Source: Bacteroides faecis MAJ27 | GTDB lineage: Bacteria > Bacteroidota > Bacteroidia > Bacteroidales > Bacteroidaceae | Assembly (NCBI RefSeq): GCF_900106755.1 | Contig: NZ_FNNN01000007.1 | Coordinates: forward strand, 62,001-126,000 | DNA: 64,000 nucleotides | Direction: 5' to 3' | In this document: positions 29,295 through 38,079 of the stretch, piece after piece | How positions within the stretch are numbered: position 1 is the stretch's first letter | Layout of the letters: each line of letters opens with the position of its first letter | The notes under the pieces: generated by a model | Told to the model about the DNA's origin: nothing | What the model saw: the letters and a program-made list of their open reading frames with translations, nothing else | Database searches by the model: none | Position numbers and translations under genes: made by a program

Positions 29295-30482
29295 TTAATT
29301 ATGCGCTGCTTTATACCATAATGTATTTTCTTTCAGCACAGTCATAGGATTGTCACTCGGATCGGATGTTGTTATACCGGAAAATGTATTGATAGGAATA
29401 ATACCTTTGGCCATAGTGTAGAAATTTTTTGTATGGGTTTTATATGGAACAAGATGATTTAGCTGCTCTCTAAATTGGTTTAATAATATAGGATCGTTAC
29501 AGAGTGAGGTTATATAATCTGCAAAATCATAAAATATTACAGGAGTATAACCATCTAAACGTTGGATTGTTCCCCTCAGGGATTTGTCAAAAGAATATTT
29601 ACTATTGATACTTTTTATGATGGCTGCCATATTCTCCAGTTCTGAACAGTCCGTTACTGCTAATGTCCCACAAGGCATTATTTCATAGGTTGAATAAAAA
29701 TTGTAAAATTCTTCACATCCCGATTGATAATCGGGATTCCCCAGTAAATATTCCCCAATAGCGGCATAAGGCATTCCGTATGCCATCATCTCACTGGTAG
29801 AACCAATCAAATATTTTGTAACATCCTTTAATTCATAGGCAACCTCTATAGATGACATATAACAGTCATCAAATAGAATATATTCCATTTTCATGCCTGC
29901 ATTAGCAATACCGGAGGCTAGAGATTTTATATCTGTTTGGTATTCGGCGGTCAGTCCTCCAAAATAACGTGTCAATGGAACACCCTGATATTCCCAATGC
30001 ATTTTCATGTGAGGTGCGGAACGCACTTTCATCTCATAAACAGGAAGCCATCCCATACCGTGACATCCTATAATCATGGTATAAACAGAAGCCGGAGCAA
30101 ATGCCTTTACATCATTTAAAATTGCTGTTATCCCATCGATTGTCGTAAAAGGCGGAGACTTATATTTTTTAAGTATTTCACGTTTACATCTCCCGTGAGA
30201 AGACACAATTTCAAACATCATGGCCTCCGTACTACCGGTAGAAATAAAAACAATTACTTTCTCATTGTTCAGCCCTATTTTCGTTATACATTTTTCCAGG
30301 TCAGATATGTTATTATAAAAATAGTTCGTCAAATTTGAGGACCATGGCAAATACATGAATAATGTTTTCCGGTTGGCTTCTATCTTTTGATTTTCCTCCT
30401 TCTCGCATGAAGAAAAAAGTAAAATTCCTCCCAATAAAAAGATAATGCTAACCTTTACGTAGATTTTTTTCGTTGTTTTCAT
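29295..30482 (-). CDS. C11 (clostripain-type) cysteine peptidase lipoprotein
   Basis: The start at 30482 gives MKTTKKIYVKVSIIFLLGGI and the lipobox LLFSSC; upstream ATGs at 30506 and 30533 only lengthen the N-terminus. The C11 catalytic dyad is visible: His in TMIIGCHGMGWLPV and Cys in YILFDDCYMSSIEVAYEL. Around it lie KTLFMYLPWSSNLTNYFYNN near the N-terminus and MPYAAIGEYLLG after the Cys. Clostripain family proteases cut after Arg or Lys and Bacteroides members can activate other secreted proteins. About 395 residues, usual for this lipoprotein group. Being surface-attached and near a fimbria operon whose subunit carries an Arg site, it could process pilins, but there is no direct evidence. 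Confidence 0.88.
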   Translation of the reverse strand: MKTTKKIYVKVSIIFLLGGILLFSSCEKEENQKIEANRKTLFMYLPWSSNLTNYFYNNISDLEKCITKIGLNNEKVIVFISTGSTEAMMFEIVSSHGRCKREILKKYKSPPFTTIDGITAILNDVKAFAPASVYTMIIGCHGMGWLPVYEMKVRSAPHMKMHWEYQGVPLTRYFGGLTAEYQTDIKSLASGIANAGMKMEYILFDDCYMSSIEVAYELKDVTKYLIGSTSEMMAYGMPYAAIGEYLLGNPDYQSGCEEFYNFYSTYEIMPCGTLAVTDCSELENMAAIIKSINSKYSFDKSLRGTIQRLDGYTPVIFYDFADYITSLCNDPILLNQFREQLNHLVPYKTHTKNFYTMAKGIIPINTFSGITTSDPSDNPMTVLKENTLWYKAAHN

Positions 30483-30718
30483 CCTGCAAATTGTCCAATA
30501 ACTCATTATTACTTTTTTATTATAGCCTTCCATTGTAAAATCTCTATTTTATCTTAAATGTGAATTGTAAATAACCATTTCCTGATATTCATAGAATCAA
30601 ATCCTCTTATAATCTTACAATATTATGACTCATTATCTCACAATATATTGAATATTCTAATAAACAGCATGAATTTAATCGTTTATAACACGAGATGATT
30701 TTCTTTTCAATGCCCTAT

Positions 30719-30849
30719 GGCAGTTCTCATTGGAGACACTGCCGAATGGCACTTGTTTCCGTTTCATTCTTGCAAAAAAAGATGAAACGGTTTAACAGGA
30801 ACAACTGCCTGTTGAAACAATACCGGCACCAATGTCACAACAGGCAGTT
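30719..30849 (-). terminator. Three tandem hairpins downstream of the metal-uptake genes
   Basis: Three stem-loops follow each other: GGCAGT/ACTGCC (30719-30724, 30738-30743), CCGTTTCAT/ATGAAACGG (30759-30767, 30782-30790) and AACTGCCTGTTG/CAACAGGCAGTT (30803-30814, 30838-30849). The last is a perfect 12-bp stem 33 bases after the lipoprotein gene and is the likely terminator. The middle one has a long A/T loop side. Together they fill most of the 399-base gap to the peptidase gene. Confidence 0.6.
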
Positions 30850-30881
30850 TTATGGTTACTTATGGCAGTCCAAACCGATTT

Positions 30882-31898
30882 TCAAAGCCAAATCGCTCCG
30901 GCTTCCACATCCCCTGACTTATAAGTGTAAATTATAAACTCTTCAAGCGCTTCTTTCCATGTAAGATTGAAGGTTCCCATAATTGAATGTATGGCACGAT
31001 TACTTTTTTCATCAAGCCCGTCTTCTTCCACCCCTTCGGGGTTCGTGTCTTCGTCTACCCCCACAGTCTCTTCACGGCTCCAGAACACCACTACCGGAAT
31101 GTTTAGGTTGATATCCCATGTACCACGCTGGATCAATATTCCGGAAGGTTTATAGAACGGATCAAAAGTACCTGTTTCCGGATTGCCCTTGGATTTGTAG
31201 CCGTGATAAAGACGAATTTTCAGGTCGAATTCCTTACGGTCTTTCAAAAAACGGATAACTCCTTTCAAACCTATCGGGTTACTGTCTCCTGTTATTTCAG
31301 CTTCCTTGCTATGTTTGGTCTTGTCCCAGGGGGTAGTGTCCACATAAAGATAATCCACCAATTTCTGCGGTTCATTGTCATCGGCTTCCGGCTGACCGTC
31401 AAATGTGGGTTTTACATTTTCAGGCGTGAAGAAATGTTGATGAATATTATCCTGCCCGTTTTCTATAAACTGGCTGTTCATCAAATCTCCTTTGGCGTTA
31501 TAGTAATAGATGAACATCAAATAAACGGGAGCCGGGGTGTATTTCCCATAAGTATAGTAGTCTCCATTTTTCTGCACGTAGAACTTGCTTTGACTGCCTT
31601 CGGCAAGCCTCCAACCCTTGCCGGCTTTCAGCTCATAAGTTATTTCCTGAATACGTTTCATGTGCTTGGCCGGAGATTCCGGATTCTGGTGAGGTCCACC
31701 GACTTTCTGTATTTCATTCCAGTCTGCATGCAGGTGACATTCCACAAGACGGATAGTCATTTTGGAAGGATCTTCATGCAATTTATTATCTGTCTCATTT
31801 TCAGGAATTACAGGATCTTTACTGCATGAATTGAACAACAACGAAAGAGCTGTTCCTATCAGGAACATCAATGCGATTTTACATACATTTGTTTTCAT
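30882..31898 (-). CDS. Lipoprotein partner of a TonB receptor, family unknown
   Basis: A 338-residue lipoprotein (LIGTALSLLFNSCSKDP). It begins with a conserved-looking block rich in His (MTIRLVECHLHADWNEIQKV, GGPHQNPESPAKHMKRIQE), contains further His clusters (NGQDNIHQHFFTPENVKP), and ends with Glu/Asp-rich DEDTNPEGVEEDGLDEKSN. I know no named function, but the spacing of 35 bases after the TonB receptor and the many potential ligands suggest a surface metal- or metallophore-binding partner. Last gene of the trio 34712-30882. Confidence 0.6.
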   Translation of the reverse strand: MKTNVCKIALMFLIGTALSLLFNSCSKDPVIPENETDNKLHEDPSKMTIRLVECHLHADWNEIQKVGGPHQNPESPAKHMKRIQEITYELKAGKGWRLAEGSQSKFYVQKNGDYYTYGKYTPAPVYLMFIYYYNAKGDLMNSQFIENGQDNIHQHFFTPENVKPTFDGQPEADDNEPQKLVDYLYVDTTPWDKTKHSKEAEITGDSNPIGLKGVIRFLKDRKEFDLKIRLYHGYKSKGNPETGTFDPFYKPSGILIQRGTWDINLNIPVVVFWSREETVGVDEDTNPEGVEEDGLDEKSNRAIHSIMGTFNLTWKEALEEFIIYTYKSGDVEAGAIWL

Positions 31899-31933
31899 TT
31901 TTTATTTATTTGGTTAATAATAATTGTTATAAA

Positions 31934-34273
31934 TCAAAAACTCCAGTTCACTACACAACGTACATCAGATCCCATGTCATGTGCATAGTAGCGTGAACGG
32001 TTAGTGTATTCTTTATATTCTTTGTTCAAGATATTGTCTGCCGCTATCATGAATTGTAGTTTGTATCCGTATTTTACAGGACACTCAAAGCTAGCAGCGA
32101 ACCCCAAGAGGTGGTATGCCGGAGGGGTATAGGGAATAAGATCCGTATTCGAGTCAAACCGGGTCTGTTTTGCCACGAATCGATGTCTGATACTCAAACG
32201 TAATTTGGAATGCGATTTGGTTTCGTGAAGCCATGAGAGGTCATGGCTGAAACGGGAAGAGGGGATATAAGGAAGGTAATTTCCTGTCGTCTGTTCATTT
32301 GCCCGTATAAAAGAAGCAATCAGGTGATAATCCCATGAATTTATGGGCATGAAGTGAAAGTCAAAATCCATTCCGCGAAAGAAAGCCGGGGTCTGTTTGT
32401 ATTGGAATACAGGGTATACCCCCGAAATAACAGTGATGGTTTCTTTCTTCGGTTCATCATAGATATAGCCGCTTATCCATTGCAGGTAACCGTCCATTCG
32501 GGCACTGAATACCTTATTGCTGTAACTGATGGAAGATATCCATTTATAGCTCCTTTCGGAGTGCATGGTAGAATCTCCTTTGACAAACATTCCGGATCCG
32601 AGTTCATTTCCGTTGCTATATAATTCATACACGTGAGGAGCTCTCCAGGCCAGCCCGAAATTAGTAGTGAGCTTCCATTGGTCAGAGAAATGATGATGAC
32701 CTCCCAGACTGTATGATACGTTATTGAACTTTCTTGTTCCTCCATAGAGACTTCCTGTCCAGTCATAACCACTGGCACGGGTTTCCTGTCCGTCAAAACG
32801 AATACCTGCTTCAATTCCTCCTTTACTGTAATTATACTTCCCGATACCATATATTCCCATCTGTGTCTCCGTATAGTTGGGAATAACGGGAACAATACCT
32901 GTTCCTGCCTGACTGTGATTATCAATGAACATAATTTGTCCCCCAACCTCTGTTTGCCATGAATTATAATTCAATTTCCAGCAGAGAGAGTTTTGTAATG
33001 AGTTTAAGTGCAGGGAAACAGCTGGAATGTCGGAACCCAGACGCCGGATGCGGTTTTCCTGTCGGTCGTCCTTCTGCCAGGAACTTTGCCAGTAAAGATT
33101 TCCTGCGTTCCGCATACTGAACTTCATTTTACCAATGGCTGTCTGATGGGTAACTTTTTGATATGGGTATGCGATACTTCGCGTGAAAGGATCTGTGTAC
33201 AGGGGACGTCCCAATCGGATACGTTCTGCCAGCAGATCTTCACTTCCCATCTGGGCACTGAACATTACTCCCGTCCGGTTGTAAAAGTGACTGTAGAATC
33301 CTTCTATTCTTAAACGTCCACGGTCATAGCCGAGTAAAGCGGAGGTATGATGTTCTCTGGCTCCAGTGTTATTTAGAAGATAGTTTGCGGTGGAACGGTC
33401 TCCGGAATTTGAATATGTCCCCTGTACTCGCCAGGCAAGGTCACGGAGAAAAGGGAAAGTGCCTTCCAACTGTCCGGTCAGCACATAACGGTGACCATTA
33501 CTTCCATAAAGTATGGAAGTCTTTCCTTTCAAGGCCTTCTTCCGGAAGGGTAAGGGAGCCTGTTCCATGACAATAATTCCTCCCAAAGCTTCTGAACCAT
33601 ATCGTACCGCGTCAGAACCTTTTATCACCCGAATGGAAGCGTTTCCGTTCATATCCACTTCAGGAGCATGATCAACTCCCCATTGTTGGCCTGTCTGGCG
33701 GGAACCATTGTTTATGATTAATATCCGGTTGCCATACATTCCTTGGATGACAGGTTTGGCAACTGTCGTCCCCGTACTGATGGAACTTACGCCACTGACC
33801 TGTTCAAGCAGAGAGGTGAGAGAAGTTCCCAATGCGCGATTGATTGCGAAGGAAGTAAGGTTGTTGCTTACCGTATTCCGAGTCACTCCGGAGCACTCAC
33901 CGGTAATAATGACTTCTTCCAGAATTTTTATCTCCGGATAAAGATATACTGTTTGAATATTCACCTTTTTGAATGCCTCACTCAAATATATATATTGAGA
34001 TTTGTAGCCCAAACTCTGTACAAGAACTGTATCCTTGGAATTTGTCTTCCAAGGGATAATGATTCTTCCTCCGGTTGAACTGGCAAGGGGTTGATTCTCC
34101 AATAAGATGTAAGCTCCTTCAATCGGACGTCCGGTTTCCTTATCTACAACCAACAGTGTCCTATGTGTATCTGATTGCTGTCGGTATTTCTGTGCATACA
34201 TCCTTGTAGGAGATATTGCACACAGCCAGACAATGAATAGACACACATATTGGAAATATGCATGAAATGTCAT
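31934..34273 (-). CDS. TonB-dependent outer-membrane receptor, probably for metal
   Basis: The 779-residue protein has a signal peptide (VCLFIVWLCAISPTRMYAQ), a short carboxypeptidase-like regulatory domain (LLVVDKETGRPIEGAYILLE), a plug domain (TSLTSLLEQVSGVSSISTGT, IQGMYGNRILIINNG, VIKGSDAVRYGSEALGGIIV) and a ~550-residue barrel ending VRCVVNWSF with terminal Phe. The HAPEVDMNGNASIRVIKGSD block and the small size recall ZnuD-like zinc/haem receptors rather than SusC. A His/Cys-rich membrane protein lies upstream and a lipoprotein downstream, all in one direction, which supports metal uptake. The exact substrate cannot be read from sequence. Confidence 0.85.
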   Translation of the reverse strand: MTFHAYFQYVCLFIVWLCAISPTRMYAQKYRQQSDTHRTLLVVDKETGRPIEGAYILLENQPLASSTGGRIIIPWKTNSKDTVLVQSLGYKSQYIYLSEAFKKVNIQTVYLYPEIKILEEVIITGECSGVTRNTVSNNLTSFAINRALGTSLTSLLEQVSGVSSISTGTTVAKPVIQGMYGNRILIINNGSRQTGQQWGVDHAPEVDMNGNASIRVIKGSDAVRYGSEALGGIIVMEQAPLPFRKKALKGKTSILYGSNGHRYVLTGQLEGTFPFLRDLAWRVQGTYSNSGDRSTANYLLNNTGAREHHTSALLGYDRGRLRIEGFYSHFYNRTGVMFSAQMGSEDLLAERIRLGRPLYTDPFTRSIAYPYQKVTHQTAIGKMKFSMRNAGNLYWQSSWQKDDRQENRIRRLGSDIPAVSLHLNSLQNSLCWKLNYNSWQTEVGGQIMFIDNHSQAGTGIVPVIPNYTETQMGIYGIGKYNYSKGGIEAGIRFDGQETRASGYDWTGSLYGGTRKFNNVSYSLGGHHHFSDQWKLTTNFGLAWRAPHVYELYSNGNELGSGMFVKGDSTMHSERSYKWISSISYSNKVFSARMDGYLQWISGYIYDEPKKETITVISGVYPVFQYKQTPAFFRGMDFDFHFMPINSWDYHLIASFIRANEQTTGNYLPYIPSSRFSHDLSWLHETKSHSKLRLSIRHRFVAKQTRFDSNTDLIPYTPPAYHLLGFAASFECPVKYGYKLQFMIAADNILNKEYKEYTNRSRYYAHDMGSDVRCVVNWSF

Positions 34274-34346
34274 ACTTTACGAAAATTGTAATGAAGTTAT
34301 AAATTGTTTAAGATAACCAAAGGGCACAGCATCCCTCTTTCACATG

Positions 34347-34712
34347 TCATCTTATAATGCATGCAACCCATGAGAGGGATTGTAATAGTTGGACAGGAGG
34401 AGCGCGGAGAGACAATAGGGGAAAAGTAACAGTAATGTCCTTCTCCTTTTGGATAAGATATTCAACGGGGTTCTCTGTCTGAACGCAATTGTACTCAAAG
34501 CTCTCGGCTTCGGTAAATGAAGATAAAGTGAACAGGCAGATAGCACATTTATCGGCAGAATCATGATGGGAAGATTGTTGCTCATCATGAGATATACATA
34601 AATCTTCTTTGTGAACATGAAAGGCTTTCACAAAGAAGAAAGGCATCATAGTCAGCAACAATAAGCATGCCACTATGGCTCTGTATTTCCGCTTTTTTCT
34701 TGCATTATCCAT
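34347..34712 (-). CDS. Small His/Cys-rich membrane protein of the metal-uptake trio
   Basis: The start at 34712 (MDNARKKRKYRAIVACLLLL) gives 121 residues; an upstream ATG at 34778 adds an unlikely extension. One N-terminal helix (LLLLTMMPFFFVKAFHVH) leads to a segment with several metal ligands: HVHKEDLCISHDEQQSSHHD and SADKCAICLF. The pattern is like the small DUF2946-type or metal-sensing proteins that precede TonB receptors. It may bind Zn or Cu at the membrane. It lies 73 bases before the TonB receptor gene in the same direction. Confidence 0.6.
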   Translation of the reverse strand: MDNARKKRKYRAIVACLLLLTMMPFFFVKAFHVHKEDLCISHDEQQSSHHDSADKCAICLFTLSSFTEAESFEYNCVQTENPVEYLIQKEKDITVTFPLLSLRAPPVQLLQSLSWVACIIR

Positions 34713-35085
34713 TAGGTTGTAAAGATAGCAGATTGCATAATTGTACGCAATACCTATAAATGATGATTTTACGATCAAGTACGATTAAATATATTGTCCC
34801 GATTATTTTGATATGGGAATCAAATAAATCGACACATCGTTACCGGCTGTATGATAACAGGCTATAATAAATCTTCCTATTTTTATTCCTGTTCATATTG
34901 GAGGGCCTGTGTAAGATGCCCCCTAAAACCAAAATGATTCTTCTCCCAGAAAATATTCAGTAATGATCTCTTGATAAGTTTTGACCGATGAGCATTATTA
35001 TTTTAAAATCAAGTACTTCGATTCTCATATAATTGTTTTTAAATTCGTTTAAAATTGAACGGTGTCCAATTGTTACGATAATACT
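34713..35085. other. Spacer without recognisable gene
   Basis: AT-rich DNA upstream of the metal-uptake trio. It must hold that operon's promoter, but I found no clear TTTG-N20-TAnnTTTG match and no metal-regulator operator I could defend. Confidence 0.4.
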
Positions 35086-35280
35086 TCAGTTCACGTTGAT
35101 ATTTCGAGGACGCAAAGTACGGCTCATTCCCAAAGCATAAGAGAAAGGATTGATGTCGAAATCGCGTTCAAATGTTCCGGTTACCATATTCTTTCTTTGC
35201 GGAAGTGTACCTGGAAAGTTTTGGTTACGCCAATTTCCTTGTACAGATATGCCAGCTTTTATCTTGTCTTCATTCCAATA
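35086..35280 (-). pseudogene. SusC/RagA-type receptor fragment
   Basis: About 64 codons on the minus strand read GISVQGNWRNQNFPGTLPQR, KNMVTGTFERDFDINPFSYA and LGMSRTLRPRNI before a TGA at 35086. The TGTFERDFDINPFSYALxxSRT block is a hallmark of SusC/RagA TonB receptors. Nothing else of the ~1000-residue gene is present, so it is a leftover of a deleted polysaccharide or peptide utilisation locus. The plus-strand frame opposite it is not a gene. Confidence 0.7.
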
Positions 35281-35502
35281 GAAAGATTTTTTTATATTTA
35301 TTGGTCGAGAGAGGCTACTACTACCCTCCTGAAGTTAGTAAACGGAATCATTTTTTACTTCCTCTTTTTTTCTTATTGTTGTGCATTAATAAATAAAGCT
35401 CTTGCAAGAAAAAAAAGGAATATTTTTGTCTTAGATATCATTGTGAATTTCAATTTAAATATAAACACAATATTGGACCGGATCAATTTGTCACAAATCA
35501 TT

Positions 35503-36906
35503 TTATAACGAAGAAGGTATGTGTATGGACATATTAAAAAGAATAGCGTCACTCGTCAATACCAAATCATTAGCACCAATCATTTGAAAAACAATATACA
35601 AAAAACGCTTTCCGCCAATCTCCTTTAATTGGGCGGAGTTAAGTTCAAATCTTACATTATCCAAATATATATCCTTTACAGAAGAAAAGAGACCATTCAA
35701 GACGTTCTTGCTCCATTTATTCTTTTCCCATTGCAATGAATCATGATCCTTAATTACAAATTCCACATACTGTATCCATCTATCTATAGAATTGGAAAAC
35801 TTATTTTTCACATCACCATAATTACTATTCTTAAGTTTATTTTTCACAAACTCATGCAAATCCGGTGTTGAGTAGGCTATCAACTCATTCTTCAATTCAC
35901 TTAAGGGTTTAAAACCGGTGAATATTTTATCAAATTCTGCAAGCAACAAGCCACCATTACCCTTTGCATACATGCTTAAATGTAGTGTAAGCATGTTGCC
36001 TGTGTCGCTTTTTTCTTTCAGAGTTGTACTGATTTCCACAGCATACGCACTTTCATCATATGAAAAAATGTGACCATTAAATAGAGATGGATTTTCATAT
36101 ATCCCTCTCATATACTTCTGTTTTATAAAATCTGTATTTACAGTAACCTTTCCTTCATAATATTTATTCTTGTCAAACAGAAGTGATATTCTTTTTTTAG
36201 ACCTACTATTATTGTACCTAAGATAGAAAGAAAGCTGATTTTGCTCATATTTTATATCTTCAAGAACCGTCTTCTCAAGATCTTCCAGAGTAAAAAGATA
36301 TTTTTCTCCCCCTACATTTATAGAATAAAAGTCCACTAACCGGCCTAAATTCTCAATTGTAAACATGTTCACTTTATGTAATCTGTAAAAGCTATCAAAA
36401 TCAAGCTTTGCATAATAATCAGCATTTGCTTTCCACTCAGCTTGTGCACCATTAACCATTTGATAATCGTCAGGTTTGCTCACAAAGCCGGTAAAAGTGA
36501 ATTCATTCTTAAAAGGTGAACCATTTACCGTGCCTGTAACATATAGCACAAATGAGCCTTTTTGATAATCTTTCCTTTTCACTACAGCCTCAGTTATTTT
36601 TATCATTTTCCCGTTTATCTGCAGCGTCTCTTTCTGTGCTTCAACAAGTCCTAACGCAACATTTATATCTCTAGACATATCAAATCTAAAATAAGCTGCA
36701 ACATCCTCTTTAGCCACAGCGGGAACTGATCCGGATTGTTCACTATGAGATTCTTCCTGTTGCCTGGGATGTCGATTCCGGGATTCAATCGGATCATTCT
36801 CACCACAAGCAACTAATAACATTATACAGACAAGAAATAATAGGCACCTTTTTATGTTAAAATTTCCTACCTTAAACAAATCACATGTCCTATCACACAT
36901 AAACAT
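35503..36906 (-). CDS. Unknown lipoprotein downstream of NlpE
   Basis: This 467-residue protein has a signal ending in the lipobox MLLVAC, then a charged low-complexity linker (NRHPRQQEESHSEQSGSVPA) and a mainly beta region with Lys/Tyr-rich strands (KRKDYQKGSFVLYVTGTVNG, GKRFLYIVFQMIGANDLVLT). I recognise no family. The start codon overlaps the stop of the NlpE-like gene by one base (TAATG), so the two are translationally coupled and should act together at the envelope. The following DNA (35281-35502) holds no gene. Confidence 0.6.
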   Translation of the reverse strand: MFMCDRTCDLFKVGNFNIKRCLLFLVCIMLLVACGENDPIESRNRHPRQQEESHSEQSGSVPAVAKEDVAAYFRFDMSRDINVALGLVEAQKETLQINGKMIKITEAVVKRKDYQKGSFVLYVTGTVNGSPFKNEFTFTGFVSKPDDYQMVNGAQAEWKANADYYAKLDFDSFYRLHKVNMFTIENLGRLVDFYSINVGGEKYLFTLEDLEKTVLEDIKYEQNQLSFYLRYNNSRSKKRISLLFDKNKYYEGKVTVNTDFIKQKYMRGIYENPSLFNGHIFSYDESAYAVEISTTLKEKSDTGNMLTLHLSMYAKGNGGLLLAEFDKIFTGFKPLSELKNELIAYSTPDLHEFVKNKLKNSNYGDVKNKFSNSIDRWIQYVEFVIKDHDSLQWEKNKWSKNVLNGLFSSVKDIYLDNVRFELNSAQLKEIGGKRFLYIVFQMIGANDLVLTSDAILFNMSIHIPSSL

Positions 36907-37343
36907 TACTGTCTTTTCAATATATATTGTGCTGCGAGCCGCCCGCTATTGTTGAAGATTTCCGTACTGTCAGACAAGACCACTGCGTCGTCGAGAACTT
37001 TATAATATGTTTTGGCACCCGATGAAGGAGTAACCAGTTCAATGATGTTTTCGCCTATCATATTATATACACCGCTCTCTTCAAAAATACCATTCTCCTC
37101 ACCCAGATACTCACTCCGCAAATCATAAGTTGCATCACTATTAATTTTCAATGTCGTTTTGATGCCACCACAGTCGGCACAAGGTAATATGCCTTCATAG
37201 GTGCCATAACAATCTTTGTTTTTGCTATCCACTACTCCGGCAGCACTATTTTCTTGTTGTTTATATTTCTTCCCAGATCCAACACAGCCTGATGTTACTA
37301 TTATCATGGCTGCTACCAATAAATGCAATTTAATCAATTTCAT
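36906..37343 (-). CDS. nlpE: NlpE-like copper/envelope-stress lipoprotein
   Basis: The 145-residue lipoprotein (LLVAAMIIVTSGCVGSGKK) contains the NlpE N-terminal domain: CYGTYEGILPCADCGGIKTT, the INSDATYDLRSEYLGEEN strand pair and GVYNMIGENIIELVTPSSG. The CADC motif is the metal/redox site of the family. In Enterobacteria NlpE senses copper, misfolded lipoproteins or surface contact and signals to Cpx; Bacteroides lack Cpx, so here it may be a metal or redox lipoprotein. It is the first gene of a two-gene operon. Confidence 0.8.
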   Translation of the reverse strand: MKLIKLHLLVAAMIIVTSGCVGSGKKYKQQENSAAGVVDSKNKDCYGTYEGILPCADCGGIKTTLKINSDATYDLRSEYLGEENGIFEESGVYNMIGENIIELVTPSSGAKTYYKVLDDAVVLSDSTEIFNNSGRLAAQYILKRQ

Positions 37344-37412
37344 AATTTAAAATATTTAACATATAATTTGAGGTTAATTATAACTCGCAAGATCATTATA
37401 TACAAAGACTTA

Positions 37413-37472
37413 TTGTAAATGCATAGCAGTATATAACGAAATTATCTTCGTCTCACTCGCTATGCATTACAA
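37413..37472 (-). terminator. Terminator hairpin after the Ig-like lipoprotein gene
   Basis: TTGTAAATGCATAGC (37413-37427) pairs with GCTATGCATTACAA (37459-37472) with one bulged A, giving a 14-bp stem; inside it ACGAA/TTCGT adds a second stem. It starts 23 bases after the stop at 37495. Confidence 0.55.
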
Positions 37473-37494
37473 TAAAATTAGAAAAAAAAGAAAA

Positions 37495-38079
37495 CTATTT
37501 AACCGTCACATTGATAGTTCCCGTTTTCTTATCCTTATCTGTAACTGTAATAGTAGTTTTTCCTGCCTTAACTCCTCTTATGTTGACTTTATTTTCCTTG
37601 ACTGATACCGTAGCAATATTGACATCTTTCGCAACGGCAGAATATGGCTGTGCACCACCTTTTACTGTTACTATACCATCTTTTCCAACACTCACAGTAA
37701 TAGATTGTTTATCAAAATCCAGTCCTTTTGGAGTTTTTGGGGTCTCTTTTACAGTTCTTACAGTTACAGCAACTTTTCCTGTAACTCCCTTCCGGTCCGT
37801 AATAGTTATCATTGCTGAACCATCTTTTACACCGGTAATTACAATCGCATTTTTATCTGATTTCGCAACTGCGATTTTTGCATCACTTGATTTCGTCGTA
37901 TATGGTGCAGTACCATTACTAACAGACACAGTAACCGTTTTACCAACTGCAACTTCTACTTTATTAGGACTGATTTTTAAATTGGGCTTATCATCATCCT
38001 TATCACATGATACCAATACAAAAGAAGTTAAGCAACAAATCACTAATGCCATCGATTTTAAAAAAGGTTTAGTTTTCAT
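37495..38079 (-). CDS. Lipoprotein with two Ig-like (BIG2-type) domains
   Basis: A signal with lipobox SFVLVSC leads to a 194-residue protein made of two ~75-residue repeats. Each starts with a KISPNKVEVAVGKTVTVSVS-type strand, has an APYTTKSSD/QPYSAVAKD turn, and ends DGSAMITITDRKGVTGKVAV or KAGKTTITVTDKDKKTGTIN. This is the bacterial Ig-like group 2 fold, common in surface and adhesin lipoproteins. No enzyme motif. Single gene followed by its own terminator; upstream (38080 on) is AT-rich. Confidence 0.75.
   Translation of the reverse strand: MKTKPFLKSMALVICCLTSFVLVSCDKDDDKPNLKISPNKVEVAVGKTVTVSVSNGTAPYTTKSSDAKIAVAKSDKNAIVITGVKDGSAMITITDRKGVTGKVAVTVRTVKETPKTPKGLDFDKQSITVSVGKDGIVTVKGGAQPYSAVAKDVNIATVSVKENKVNIRGVKAGKTTITVTDKDKKTGTINVTVK

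Noticed and set aside
35062..35508. A 148-codon plus-strand frame
   Set aside because: The opposite strand carries a clear SusC fragment (TGTFERDFDINPFSYA); the plus frame is its shadow continued into AT-rich DNA.
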